Positions 21,498-33,308 of a stretch of DNA of 64,000 nucleotides are shown in pieces. Every line of letters starts with the position of its first letter. Position 1 is the stretch's first letter. Origin of the DNA: Acestrorhynchus altus (taxonomy: Eukaryota; Chordata; Actinopteri; Characiformes; Acestrorhynchidae); the NCBI GenBank assembly GCA_034509495.1, contig CM067509.1, forward strand, positions 2,896,671-2,960,670, read 5' to 3'. The notes beneath the pieces are model-generated. The model searched no databases, was not told the DNA's origin, and was given only the letters and a program-made list of their open reading frames with translations. Made by a program: the position numbers and the translations under genes.

Positions 21498-22827
21498 GTG
21501 TTTGTTATAGAAAATGATATTTTGATGTATTTCTTTATATATTTTTTTACCATCAACAGCACATATTAAACTCTTGTAGGTTCGCTGGTCATTTTGGATA
21601 GTAAATGAAATGGACATGTGGTGGATAGACCTGCTGATCTCACCACTCCCCCCCTGACTGTCATTATAAACTTCTTGCTGTAATAAAAAGATACATAATC
21701 AAAGAAAAAACAGTGTTAAACAGTGAAGAGGAAAAGAAGTGAAGCCTTTAAACACATCTTTATAGATCGAGAGTAAAGAGAATTTGAGGTTGCAGTAATG
21801 TGTTCCACAATTCATTAACCACGGCATTGACCATTGACCAATTGACCAATCATAATTGCAGGACTGACAGAGGTCCAGCATTGTTGACTCCTCCTGTTTA
21901 TTTTAGAAATACACTGAACCGATTCCGAGCCAATATGAGTGTCTCTTTCCTGGCATTCTCTCACTGAGTAGCGCAATACAGACTCCAGTCCCACCTGCTC
22001 AGCTCAGCTCAGAGATACCTAAACGTGAAATTATGTCTTTGCTCACTCTTTGAACAGTCTGTCCTGAGGCCTACTTGGAGAGAGGGAGCCATTATTATGC
22101 TGGAGTCTGATCACTGTGATTTTCCACTCAACCATGAAGAACAATGTTCACCTCAAAGTGTCATAAAGAACGTTGCTCCCCAGGGAGAGGAGTTGTTTCG
22201 AGGCTAAAAAGAACCGCCGAAAAGCGACATTTTAGCACATTCCCTGTTTTTACAGCTGCAACACTGAAACGGTTTGTTAATGAGCTGATTGGTGGAATCA
22301 GGTGTGTTGGGTGCAGAGAATTAACAAAAGTGTGCAGGGCAGGGGGGGACGTGAGAGACACTGCCCTATACCAAAAGGTTTTTTCTGACCTGTAACAATG
22401 TCCACGCGTTTCCACCAAAAATAACTGGTTCTTGAACTGGTTCTGTTCAGGCTTGAACCTCAGTGGTTTTTAGCAAACAAGCCCACATTTACACCAGTTT
22501 TAGTGGAACTAAGGATACGTCACACACTTTGTTATATGGCATTGCACAGCATCAATGAACAGAACTGAGAACATGGTGGGGGTTTCACCAGTGGCCGTTT
22601 GGTCCCAGTCCAAATTTTCTACTGGCTAAGCTGTTTTTCAGCTTTTTGCTCAGTATTTTTTTAACTTAATTCTTAAAAATGCTAAATTAAAGCTATACAC
22701 TGACTATGTAATAAAGTGTCAATAAGTCTGGAACAGTCTATATGTATTTGTCCATTTCCAGTGTGTATTTTTTATAAATATATCTGTATAAAATGTACAG
22801 TCAAAATTGAAAAATGTGTCTCCTTTA
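21498..22827. other. Mostly unique DNA with weak repeat traces
   Basis: The stretch 22270-22340 (gctgattggtggaatcaggt, ttgggtgcagag) resembles the edge of a teleost hAT-type MITE. The stretch 22430-22640 has the texture of another non-autonomous repeat. No coding region recognised. Confidence 0.35.
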
Positions 22828-22831
22828 TTAA

Positions 22832-23430
22832 CCCCTTCGGGCCTCAGTCGTCACTGTGAGGACAGAATCACCCCTTGTGTTCTCAGCTTTGTAAGTCAGG
22901 AATCCCTTGACAAACCGGCACAAAACACATACGGTTAGAAACCACAGAACCTACTCTTTCTAAAAGTAGTGATTTTGTTGTGGTGCATCTGCGAGTAATT
23001 CATTGTGGAAAATCATGCTTTTATAAAATTTGTAACTGTTTTTAGAAGCTCCTGTTATTAAAATCCAGTATAATAAAGCAGTTTTTATCACCTGAGATGT
23101 TGGTCATGTTGGCCCTGAACAAATAATTTCAAGTTTTGGGCTTCTGTGACAAGCAGTTTTAGAGATTGGCATGGATCCAAGAGGCAAAATCATCCAAAAA
23201 CGTAAGGCCACCTGAATTTTTTCATACATTTTTCACAGTAATAAGCTACATTAAAAAATGTTGTATATATTTATTATTCTCAACTTATAGACACCATTCT
23301 GCAACTTTTTTGTTCAGAAATCTATTTTTTTAGTCTCCACATTCAAAAATAAGTAGAAAAAAAATCGTTTGTCAATTTTTGATAACAACTTGGTCACTTT
23401 CATCAAGATATTAAACTTCTGAGATGCATG
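22832..23430 (+). mobile_element. piggyBac-like non-autonomous repeat, copy 1
   Basis: Begins right after a TTAA (22828-22831) with CCCCTTCGGGCCTCAG, the CCC-start and TTAA site expected of piggyBac-type ends. The interior matches the copy at 55032-55500 almost throughout (for example gatgttggtcatgttggccc, aagttttgggcttct, ggcaaaatcatccaaaaacg). The far end is not defined, and no transposase frame is seen. Confidence 0.75.
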
Positions 23431-23639
23431 TAAATCATGTGAGCGAGCTGGAAACAAGCATATGAATATTCAATTCCTAGTGGAAGGTTTTAATCCAGCA
23501 AATATAGTAACTGTGCAATGCTACCCATAGAGAAATGTGACATATGGCCATACATGTATATATCATCAATTTCTAGACCTATATCTCAGAGTATGTATAC
23601 ATTTACACTCCCAGCGTATGTGAAGCCACTCCCTTTCTT

Positions 23640-25042
23640 TTTTGTTGTAGACTGAAAACATTTGGGCTTGATATTAAAAGATGAACATGAGACAAAAGAT
23701 CAACATTTCAGGTATTTACATCTGGATTTGATACACTGAAGATAGCATCTTTTGTCTGAACTCATTTTTTTCAAAAAGTATTGGAACATGTGAGTGGCAG
23801 GTATGTTTTGTTGCCCAGGTGTGTCCTATCACATAGTTTATTAAACAATAAATAGTGCTGAATGTCTGCACTCAGTTTCAGGTTTGGGCTTTGGTTAGAT
23901 GAGTAACCAACATGAAAAGCAGAGAGCTGTCTATGGATGAAAAACAAGCAGCTGTGAAGATTAGAGAAGATGGAAAATCTATCAGATCCATTGCACAAAT
24001 ATTGGCCATAGCCAGTACAACTATTTGGAACGTCCTGGAGATGGTTTTTGTGCTAAGTTACAGATGCTGAACAGGTAAACCAAGGACAACAACAACAATT
24101 GATGACAGAAACCTTGTAAGTGCTGCAAAAAGACCCTTTAGAACCTCCAGAGGGCAGGAATGAAGTTTTCAAAATCTACTGTTTGTAGAAGATTTCATGA
24201 ACCCGAAGTGCAGAGGCTTGACCAGAGGATGCAAACCACTAATTAGCAAGAATAACAGGAATGATTGAATTTGCCAGGAAGTACAGAGACAAGCCTCAGA
24301 GGTTTTATGGACTGGTGAGACAAAGATGAATGTTTATCAATGTGATGGAAAGGATCTGCTCATGATCCCAAACACATAAGCTCATCTGTGAAACACAATG
24401 AAGGTAATGCCATGGCTTGGGCTTGCATGGCTTCTTCTGGGACAGGCTGATTAATCTTCATTGATGATGTCACCCATAATGGCAGTGGTGCAATTAACTC
24501 AGACATCTACAAGAACATTTTGTCTGCCAATTTAAAGAAAGAAGCAACCTAAATGATTGATTAGGAGATCCTTCATTATGCAGCAAAATGATGACCCAAA
24601 CACGCTGCCAAAACTACAGAGAAGTTCATCAGGGGCGAGAAGTGTAACGTTTTACACCGGCCTAGTCACTCTCCAGACTTCAGCCCTATAGCACGTCCAT
24701 TTGGGACTAACCTTAATAAACACAATCTGAACGAAGCTGCAGTGAAAGCCTAGAAAAGCATCACAAATGAAGAATGCGAAGGTTAAGTGATGTCATTGGG
24801 TCACAAGCTTGATTCAGTTACTGCAAGCAAAGGAATTTCAATGAAATATTAAAGCTTATTCACTTAAATCTATTTGAAGTTGATCTGCTACAATAATGTT
24901 GCTCACAAGAATAACGAGTGAGATCAGACAAAGTTCAGCTTTCGTCTGTACTGTGTATCAGATCCAGATGTTAATACCTGGAAATAAAAGATGAAATATT
25001 GACCTTTTTTTTAATATCAAACCCAAATGTTTTCAATCTACA

Positions 25043-25047
<5 letters not shown>
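23640..25047 (+). mobile_element. Nearly full-length Tc1-like transposon
   Basis: Long inverted terminal repeats (about 130-180 bp) bracket the element. The left end runs gttgtagactgaaaacattt, ggcttgatattaaaagatg, catctggatttgataca. The right end is its reverse complement, ending in ttttcaatctacagc. The transposase between them is broken by stops and frameshifts. The right end abuts a (TA)n(GT)n microsatellite, so the insertion probably used a TA in that run. It is the most complete autonomous-type transposon in the window, but is clearly dead. Confidence 0.92.
23912..24870 (+). pseudogene. Transposase remnant of the 23.6-25.0 kb element
   Basis: The start ATG at 23912 opens MKSRELSMDEKQAAVKIRED and an IAQILAIASTTIWNVLEM helix-turn-helix, ending at a TGA near 24068. 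Further on, in changing frames, come MQQNDDPNTLPK near 24577 (the QQDN-type motif around the second catalytic Asp) and SPDFSPIARPFGTNL near 24672 (the SPDLNPIE-type motif where the catalytic Glu is replaced). Stops and small indels are scattered throughout. Confidence 0.88.

Positions 25048-25130
<83 letters not shown>
25048..25130. repeat. (TA)n(GT)n microsatellite
   Basis: (TA)n to about 25072, then TTTG and about 27 GT units. It directly abuts the right end of the Tc1-like element. Confidence 0.97.
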
Positions 25131-26429
25131 GCAGTGATGCAGCAGTAAACAGATTAACAGTATACATGAACTGTGTATATACATCTAAACAGGGATAGAT
25201 TACTTACTGCAGAAGTGAGCTCAGTGGTTAGAAGCCTCTGACTGCCAGGAGCCCCAAGGAGGTAACTTAAAATACGGGCCACAGTCTACTGTGGAGTTAA
25301 AAATGTGATTAAATGTTCCAAATAAATAAATATCCAAAAGAATAAACACATTTCTTCTAACACACGATTTTTGATGTATGTATGTATCATCGTGTTTCCA
25401 TTTCTTTTGTGATTCATGTAACGGTTGCTATCCAAACAGTCTTGTGGCCAGGTTCTTCATCAAGACTATGATCTGTTCCTGGTTGTTTTACCAGTCTAAT
25501 TTCAGCATAACTACAGACCTTCTTTCAAGTCAAATTGGAGGAGAGATTGAATAGAAATTCTTGTCAGACACCAGTAACTGCGGTCCATTCAGAAGCCGTA
25601 GTCCATCATGATTCTGACATCTTGAAAGGGTACAAAATGTATTCTTCACTCTGTTCCTTTGCAAGGAAACCACTTTGAGCGAAACTTCTGAACAATGTGT
25701 CTTTCTCAGCCTTACGTCAGTTTTGGAGCTACGCTAGTGGATCTCGTCTAATGACTACATGGTACCAGTCCCGTCAAAGGTCATTTCTAATAGTCTAATA
25801 CTGGATTTGCTTTTCACCTCGTGTATCAAACACAATTTGCTAAGCAAGGCAGGGTGGAGGTTGCAGCACTTTTCACAAAGACTGACCTTAATGTGGCTGC
25901 CGAGAAGCTGTCAGTGAATGTATTATGAGCGGATGGCTCAAGGTTGTTTCCACCAGTTGATGGTGGATGAGTAATAGAAGCTTTGTGCAGGTGCTACGAT
26001 CTGTACGGAATTGATTACAAGCACTTCTAAGAAACAATGACTTCAAGATCATCTGGAATTTATGCACACTACATACTGAAGTCTACGCTTGGGTGCTTTA
26101 CTAGCCCGTGTTTCAAGGCCCATTGAAGCGTAGGCAGTCTAATAGGTGCTGGTATCTGCCATACAAATTAGATTGCATGGCACCTGAAATGATCAGCAAT
26201 GCACTGTAAGGTCTATATTCATTAGAGTTTACTGTAGAATCTGTGATCTGTGCTATAAACAGCCATGTTGCTATAATATATGTTCTGAACTTTGGTCTCC
26301 GTATTCAGTATATTACGGTAGACTGTATTTAGGATAGTACTGTACGCTCTATGTTCTCATCCTTATAGCCTCAAATCAGCCCTAAACCTGCTTCTCTTCC
26401 TCATGACATATGATAGCATAGCTGTTTCT
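25131..26429. other. Unique DNA, nothing recognised
   Basis: About 1.3 kb of non-repetitive sequence of mixed composition. The section 25560-26080 has no transposon motif and may be conserved non-coding DNA, but I have no direct support. Confidence 0.4.
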
Positions 26430-26680
26430 TCCCTTCCGGTTCAAAAAATTGGGTGCTATTCTCAACTCAACCCTTTCATTCAGTGTCCATGACAGTTTCG
26501 ACCTGGGCAATATTAGCAAAATTACACCATTGCTCCCAGTCTTCAGTGAAAACCATTCATGCTTTCATCTCCAGATGTGTATACTACTGTAACTGTCTTC
26601 TAGCCCGTAGAAGCAAACCTCAGATGCTCTAGTACCCTGTTGCACATCCAGTTTGTGTACATCGTTTGTGCTGTGTTGTC
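26430..26680 (+). pseudogene. L2-type LINE reverse transcriptase fragment
   Basis: The stretch 26555-26605 reads IHAFISRCVYYCNCLLA, matching the conserved HAFISSRLDYCN-LLAG block of L2-clade reverse transcriptases. Before it, in another frame, SFSVHDSFDLGNISKITP matches the SLSF-HV----R--FF-LRNIAKIRP region. Several frameshifts show it is old. Confidence 0.7.
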
Positions 26681-27865
26681 CAGCATTTGAACTGGCTTTG
26701 TTTAAACTAGCAGTTGAACATTCTTCGACGATCTTTTTTGTCTTACCTGTTTGATTCCACAAACCCACTCATCTACCCAGGGCTTCTTCAGCCAGGGTAT
26801 TCACAATTTCTGCATTTTTTAATCCTGCTCCCACCAGATCCTGCTCGAAATTGGCAGCATTTGTCCTTCTCCCACCCACAGCATAGACATTTTGGCCTGG
26901 TCCCGCCCGCAGTCCAACACACTCGCCTTTAGTCAACTTAATTGTGGTTTATTTGCTTCTCTTCAGAGCCCTTTCCACAGCCGAGGTCAGCGTCTACAGG
27001 CTCGGCCATTTCGCTTGCCCAGTAATTCACAGTTCATGTGTTGTTCATGTGACTGATTGCTTTGCAAATATTTAGAACAAGTTTATTACTTCATTATTAT
27101 GTTAATTATGCACAGTAACGAGTGCATGATTATTATTATTAGTATTTATTCATTTGTGCTGATCCTGCATTCACTAGATCAGTTAACTGCCTGCTCTTGA
27201 GCTTGACATTGAAATTCAGTCCTGTGCTGTAAGGTATTGTGATCCGGGAGTCCTGTGGAGTCCAGTGGAAATGCTGACCTTTGTTGATCAAGCCTCACCT
27301 CCGGAGCTCTATCTCCCTACATGTTCAACAGCCGAGTTCTCTCTTCGTGTTGAAATCTTAAGCACATTTGATGTCTAAATATTTCATATACAACTTTGGT
27401 TGAAAAAGGCTCAGATGTGGTTTTATCAGTCTGTTGTGTTATCTCAGAATGAAACACTGATTTTATGTTCACAGATGGCTTTCGCTTCCTGGCTCACTGA
27501 ACTGGGCTACCTGTGGACACTGGCACAGGCCTAGCTGAGGTCAGAGTTTGATGGTGATGTTTGTCTGGGTCCCAAAATACTGTCCTTAAGCAACAAAAAC
27601 TCCCTTCGGCCCCGAAGAAGCCGTGGCAAAAGTACTCCATTGGTTGAGTTTGCATGGAAAGTTCAGGATGGGCTGCCTGTACTCCAAATAAAGTAGGAAG
27701 CAATTCAGGCCACATTGTGACTCTTATATCACTCTGAGAAGAAGCATGATGTTCTCATTCCATAAAGTGTGAACTACACCTTCACCTCTTTCTGTCAGAC
27801 CATGGCTAAACAGCTGACAGCAGGGATGGGAGACTGAGACTCAGCTGTAAGCGTGAACCCACAGA

Positions 27866-27866
<1 letters not shown>
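26681..27866. other. Unique DNA, nothing recognised
   Basis: No repeat ends recognised. The section 27490-27770 is non-repetitive, with an open 73-codon minus-strand frame (27494-27715) that has no known domain. Confidence 0.4.

Positions 27867-27918
<52 letters not shown>
27867..27918. repeat. (TC)n microsatellite
   Basis: About 25 uninterrupted TC units; the Arg/Glu frame on the other strand is an artefact. Confidence 0.98.
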
Positions 27919-27923
<5 letters not shown>

Positions 27924-28169
27924 TGCACACACCTTGGGCTCAGAGCACCAAGCCTTTTGCTGGCAACGGAGTTGCGCCAATTAACATCCAGCTGTTCACC
28001 AGCACAGGCTGGCGGGGAGGCAAGGAAAGGGGCACTGGCATGCCAGTCCCTGACAGACACAACTTTAAAACACAGACACTCAAAGCAACAAGGCTGCTAC
28101 TAAATAAAAAAAAAACCTGCTTTGTGTTTTCACAATTTCACAAATTCTCTTTATTCAGTAATGAAAATA
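27919..28169. other. Unique DNA
   Basis: Short non-repetitive stretch (for example gcaacggagttgcgccaatt) with no recognised feature. Confidence 0.4.
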
Positions 28170-28335
28170 CCGTATTTTCCAGAATATAAGCTGCACCAGA
28201 ATATAAGACGCACCTGCAACGTTTTTTAAAAAACCTGGAAAATAACATATATGAGAAGAAAAAGCTGCACCTCATTATAAGCCGCATGGTTTAAAGCGTG
28301 GAAAAAAGTAGTGGCTTATAGTCCAGAAATTACGG
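28170..28335. mobile_element. Short MITE with TA duplication
   Basis: 166 bp from CCGTATTTTCCAGAATATAAG-type left end to a right end that is its near reverse complement (cttatagtccagaaattacgg), flanked by TA on both sides (28168-28169 and 28336-28337). Internal aagctgcacc/aagccgca motifs repeat four times in alternating orientation, which matches a MITE type found widely in vertebrates. Confidence 0.88.
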
Positions 28336-28639
28336 TAATATCTTGAGAATATTTAAAATCGTCTCTGGACAGGTTGTGCTATTTGCCTTTATACACTAAA
28401 TGAAATCATACGGGTTCTTGGGGAGCTCACAGAAGACTAAAGTTTCAGTCTCAGCCTTTGTTATTGGTCAAGATTACATTAATAACAGAGGATAGCAACG
28501 TCATGGACGTTCCTTCCCCAGTACACAATCTACACATCTGCACATCTGTACTATAAACACATCCATTGACCAAACAAATAACTCGCTGGTAGAATTGCTG
28601 CGAAAGTCAATGTGTTGTTCTGTCTCAAACAGATATGAT

Positions 28640-29400
28640 AACGGGGTGGTCTGATTAGACATCAGGTCTACACACAACAGGATGTAAGAATCCTGCTGCC
28701 TTTTGAAAAAGGTTGTCAGAGATAGTGGGTAGTGTAGGTCTCGATGAGAGAGTATGGACTGCTAGACATGCCTCAAAGACATTTTGCCCAGCTGACAGAC
28801 TGCAGTCCCAAAAAACAGCAGCCGTGGGTTCTTCGACGGCACTTTCTAGCACTTGTTTGAGGCCCACAAAGCAGGAGAAGGCTATAAGAAGAGCATTTCC
28901 ATTTCCAAGTTTGAAATGTAATTAAGAAATGGCATTTTACAGGAGCAGTGGAGGTCAAAATAAGGTCTGAGAGACAAAACTATGAACATTTTCAGAGCTT
29001 CTCAAATCGGAACCCAACTTGACTGCAAAACACCTTCAGGAAGATTTAGCAGACTCTGGAATTGTGGTGCATTGTTTAAATAAAACTTTTTGGCTGCAAT
29101 GACCACAGGTATGTTTGGAGAAAAAAAGGGCACAGGATTTCAAGAAAAGAACACCTCTCCAACTGTTAAGCATGGAGAAGTATCAATGATGCTTTGGGGT
29201 TGTGTTGCAGTCAGTGACACAAGGGATATTTCACAGGTAGAGGGAAGAATGGATTCAGTGAAATTCTGGCAGCAAACAGCGCATTAGTGGATGGCTTCTA
29301 CTAATGGATAATGATCTTAAACACACCTCAGAATCCACAACAGACCTCAAAAGGGGCAGCTGAAGGTTGTAGCACGGCCCTCACGATCCCCTGATGAAAT
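28640..29400 (+). pseudogene. Tc1-like transposase fossil
   Basis: N-terminal part near 28860-29065: aggcccacaaagcaggagaa, aatgtaattaagaaatggca (VIKKW) and accttcaggaagatttagca, as in the DNA-binding half of a Tc1 transposase. A deletion near 29070 then joins directly to the catalytic half. That half includes SPTVKHGEVSMMLWGCVAVS (29160-29220) and the VEGRMDSVKFWQQ block, then a worn MDNDLKHTSESTT-like block with the second catalytic Asp. The terminal repeats are not clear. Confidence 0.88.
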
Positions 29401-30791
29401 AAAAGTATTTAAAAACTACGAAAACATCTCACAAAATTGGTCCAGGGTTAATAAGGTTGAGATTAATACGTTCCTGCCATTTAACTCCCAACAACGTCAC
29501 CAACAATCACACCGTCTACACTGACAAGAGAGATATCTCACTTCTCCCATCCACTAGTTACGACTCCCTTTATCCAACAGTGCTAGATCTTCAGAGCACA
29601 TAAAGCCAGTCATGCATTGTTTCGTGTTTCTGTAACACAAGACAACAGACACCCGCACTCACCTGCAGTGAGTGATGAGGGTGAGGGACAGCCCTTCAAC
29701 TCACCAGTAGAAAGTAAAGCCTGTTATGTTCCCTGTTACTTATGTTTCTAACACACTCGTAGGTGGTGGTAAGGTACTCTTAGGTCTTTGGTAACAAATC
29801 CTTATGATATGATATGATAATGAACTACAAAAGTCATCAAACCATTTTCTATGATCCAGCAGTTGCGACATAGAAAACCATCTGATGGTCAGGTTCTGAT
29901 GGTAACAGCACAAAGGACAACATAAACCAAGAAGGACCAAGGGGAATAAAATCTTTTTTTTTTTTTACTTCCATTGAAAGAGAAAGTTTTTGCTTCTCCC
30001 ATAAAGTTGCCGTTTTGGAGATACAAGTTTTTGCTCGACAGTGAGGAACAGAAGGTTGCTTGCTTCACATCTGGAATGGCTTATACAGTAGAAGATGCTT
30101 CTGGTAGGATTATATAAATACCTGTGACTGTCAGACGATGGCAGATGCTTAAAATCTCGAGGTAAACAATATTGCTTAAACCTCAGAATACCTCCGAATT
30201 TGGCCAAAATCAGTCAATCAAAATGATACTTTAGGACTTACAGGATCTACTGGTGGTTAATTGTTGTAAGTTATTATGAAATAGCTGCTGAAGCTGTCAG
30301 GTACATTACTGACTGATTTGACAGCCGATATTTCACATTATAATGACTTGCAAATAACAGTGCTTGCTTTATTTTATTTGTTTTATGACTGATTATCATT
30401 CATAAAATGTCTAACAGCATTCAAAAATCAGTTTAAGCCATTCGTAAACCCTTTATAAGGTTACTCTGTAAAGTTGTAATGATTCATTTATGATGGTGTA
30501 TAATAAAGTAACACAACTCACCGAGTGAGTCTGTCAGCACTTCCATATTAGATGTTTCAGGCAACTGACAATGACGAGTTTTTAAGCAAATTTCCAATAA
30601 ATAAAAGAAAATGCAAATGTCCCACTTCTGTTGCACCCATTCCCAACGACAGCAAGAGTTGTCTCATTGTCTGTGTCCTACTCAATGAAGGGTACATGAT
30701 TAATTGGTCAAATGCAGATGATTGAAGTTCCAGTGGGTGGAGGTTGTGTTGGAGCCCATTTAATGAAAAAAAAATTAGAAAAGTGTTTACA
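29401..30791. other. Unique DNA with one family A scrap
   Basis: The stretch 29405-29450 (catctcacaaaattggtcca) resembles the tail of family A copy 6. Otherwise no gene or repeat is recognised; poly-T run at 29954-29965. Confidence 0.4.
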
Positions 30792-31138
30792 GGGGGCGGC
30801 ATGGTGGCGCAGCGGAAAGTGCTGTTGCCTCACAGCAAGAAGGACCTGGGATCAATCCCCGGGTGGGGCGACCTGGGAAGTTTCTGTGTGGAGTTTGCAT
30901 GTTCTCCCCGTGTTCGCGTGGGTTTCCTCTGGGTACTCTGGTTTCCCCCACAGTCCAAAGACATGCATGATAGGTGAATTGGTGACTCTAAAGTGTGTGT
31001 GTGTGTGTGTGTGTGTGCCTTACGATGGATTAGCGCCCTGTCTAGGGTTGTTTCCTGCCCTTGCGCTCAGAGTTGCAGGCTGGGCACCAGCTCACCCGTG
31101 ACCCTGTTCAGGAATAAGCGGTTCAGAAAATGGATGGA
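30792..31138 (+). mobile_element. Complete SINE, DANA/Mermaid type
   Basis: The tRNA-derived head has an A box TGGCGCAGCGG at 30805-30815 and a B box GGATCAATCCC at 30849-30859, both fitting the RNA polymerase III consensus. The body has the familiar tgtggagtttgcatgttctc and cagtccaaagacatgca blocks, then a GT run, then a tail ending in tggatggatg. It is flanked by an 8-bp near-perfect duplication (tgtttaca at 30784 and tgtttata at 31139). The tail probably shares its 3' end with a partner LINE. Confidence 0.93.
30993..31017. repeat. (GT)n tract inside the SINE
   Basis: About 12 GT units between the SINE body and tail. Confidence 0.9.
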
Positions 31139-31194
31139 TGTTTATAGGAGAATTTAGATATTTTATATGAATTTGTTTTCATCAAACATCTACT

Positions 31195-31475
31195 TGTGCC
31201 TACATTTATTTATTTGTTGGATAAGGACAAAAAACACTTTACATCTCAGAAAAATTGATCATCCAGAGTGTTTTTGAGCTGAAATGCAGCCTTCAATGGA
31301 GAAAAAAAGCCTGTTCCTTCTCATTTTCCTCTATAACTGAATATCTGACTCATCAGTGATGTCATCAGTCCCACCCCTTCTGTCTGCATGCAGGTTGAGC
31401 TTGTACACGTAGACAGGCACTGGAAGACTCCTTTGGCATTTGAACTAGGATTTAATTCAGTTCAAAAAAAGTCTA
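31195..31475 (-). repeat. Family A repeat, copy 4 (inverted)
   Basis: Reverse-complement order of family blocks: ccagagtgtttttgagctga, then tgatgtcatcagtcccaccc, then tgcatgcaggttgagc, then tttgaactaggatttaattc. Confidence 0.85.
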
Positions 31476-31949
31476 TTTTCCGAGCTCATTTACTGTGCTT
31501 GGTCATCGCAAATCAATGACCCTGCCATGGTCAAACGGTTGTAACGTGCATCACTTGAAGTACATACCACATCTGTAGATTACTCTGATCCTGAGAAGCG
31601 TTTGACGTTCTGTAGGACTGTTTGTTAGGTTTCCAGTTATTTCGCTGTTACCAGAAAACCCACCAGTACATGTGAATGAAGTAAGTATGGGCTTCTTACA
31701 GTCCTGCCTGTGTGCATCATCACGCCACAGCATTCCTTACTTAAACCACAAGAGCTTCCTCTCCAGCAGCATTCAACTAACTTGTCATTCAAACTGCAAA
31801 CTGCCACAAGTATTCGCAAATTAGCCCGGGGGGGGCTAGGAAGCAGACGAAATCTGATTCTCTGATAAACATTTTCTTGCAAGAGTGCACATCTGGTGAT
31901 GCAGGGAGTGAATGCCCACTTGTGGGCTTACAATGTGCCAGAAGCACTT
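31476..31949. other. Unique DNA
   Basis: The stretch 31557-31605 (tctgtagattactctgatcc) echoes 57508-57537 (ctgtaggttactctggtcct), next to family A copies in both places, so it may belong to an extended family A edge. Nothing else seen. Confidence 0.4.
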
Positions 31950-32560
31950 GGAACAGTTTGGGGAATAGACTAGCAGCTCAAAGACCATGTTTGCAAGCTA
32001 GTGGAGTGAAGTGATCATCCAGGGATGAAATGTTGAGAAGTTTGAAATATTGCCTTAACAAGGTTTTCATGAGCTGCCGGGACGTGAGGAATGATATTAA
32101 TTGCAGAAAATGACCACGATTCACAGTTTCACAATAGAACATTTATGAAAACCTCTCAACTCATAAGCCTTGCAGCTAGAACAATACAAGGCCTTTTCAC
32201 ACCTTAGCAAACAGCACGAAAGGTGCTCGTTCCTCAAAGAGTTGTCCATCTTGCTGAAATGTAATCACCCCTGCACAAGGCAGCTCCAATCGCCGTCTTC
32301 TTCCATCTTTTCTTCACAGGCCCCTTTTTTTTTTCCCCATTTCAGCTCAGTGCGGATCAATAAATAACCATCTCTCCAAATACAATGACAAACGATTCAT
32401 GGATAATTTAAGACAGCATGAAGATAAATGGGCAATTTTCCCTCCGTCTCTGTCACCAGAGCCGACTTGAGAGGGGCGAACAGAAATCCATAGCGGCGTT
32501 CCCTTCGAGATGATGATGGACACATGTCTCAACAGAGGTGGGTGCTGCAGGCCCCTTTGC
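31950..32560. promoter_or_regulatory. Candidate conserved non-coding block
   Basis: About 600 bp free of transposon and microsatellite motifs, apart from a T-run at 32322-32335. It contains gatattaattgcag, aaatacaatgacaaacgatt and gataaatgggcaattttcc, with several TAAT/ATTA and ACAAT cores. CpG sites are kept around 32460-32505 (cgccg-free but cgaac, gcggcg, cgaga). No consistent coding frame. This is inference from texture only. Confidence 0.4.
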
Positions 32561-32901
32561 ACACCTGTGTGGACGAGGCTACTTTTCTCGTTGTTTCAAT
32601 AAAAAGATAACTAACAGTGAATGATGAGAATATCAACGAATGGTTTTTAACAGCGTTCTAATGGGAAAGGATGCAGTAAGAAATGAACCAGTGATTTGTC
32701 TCGTATGGTGGGCTCATGAGGTTGATGAGCTCTGTTCTGATTGGCTACACATTGACTCACACAAGCTACACAGTAGAGCGTAGGTTCACGTGGCATATCG
32801 TTGCTTTTAGCACTTGTCCCCCAGATAAGATGACCATGTGTGGCCTGTTCGGGTAGCCCAGTAACAATACGTGTACACACCCACCTGGAATCCACCTAAC
32901 C
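32561..32901. other. Unique DNA
   Basis: No feature recognised; an 82-codon minus-strand frame (32647-32895) has no known domain. Confidence 0.4.
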
Positions 32902-33075
32902 CAGTGGCGTCCAACCTTACCCCCAAAGGACTGGCGTGGCTGCAGGTTTTCATCCCATCCAAATGGATCAGTTATTTGAAAACTGGCCAGTTGATTAAAG
33001 GTGTCACAAGTGGTTGTTTTAGAACGAAAACCTGCAGCCCCACCAGCCCATTGTGGATGAGATTGGACACCCCTG
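32902..33075. mobile_element. hAT-type MITE with 8-bp duplication
   Basis: 174 bp. The left end CAGTGGCGTCCAACC and right end GATTGGACACCCCTG are near-perfect inverted repeats, of the CAGGGGTGTCCAA type common in fish hAT elements. Flanks are acctaacc (32894-32901) and acctagct (33076-33083), six of eight matching, the size expected of hAT target duplications. It is non-coding. Confidence 0.85.
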
Positions 33076-33118
33076 ACCTAGCTCCACCAGTGTGGAACGT
33101 GAACATGAGAGGGATGCT

Positions 33119-33308
33119 TCTTCCTGATCAGGGTCATGGGGGATCCACAGGCTACCTAGAATCAATGGGCACAATGCAGAAATACCCCCTAGATAGGACC
33201 CCTGTCTATCACAGGGTATTTCACACATCCATTTACCCGCACCTAGGGGCAATTGAAAATAGACCATTAACTTACTGGTTTTTGGGAGGTGGGAGGAAAA
33301 AGGAGCAC
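33119..33308 (-). mobile_element. Degenerate SINE, antisense
   Basis: The blocks tgatcagggtcatggggga, the acctaggggcaattga block and tttttgggaggtgggaggaa match the reverse complement of SINE tails and bodies of the DANA-like class. It lies 43 bp from the hAT MITE. The tRNA head is not visible. Confidence 0.65.

Noticed and set aside
30805..30859. Possible tRNA gene from A and B boxes
   Set aside because: The boxes belong to a SINE head followed by SINE body and tail; no cloverleaf tRNA body is visible.
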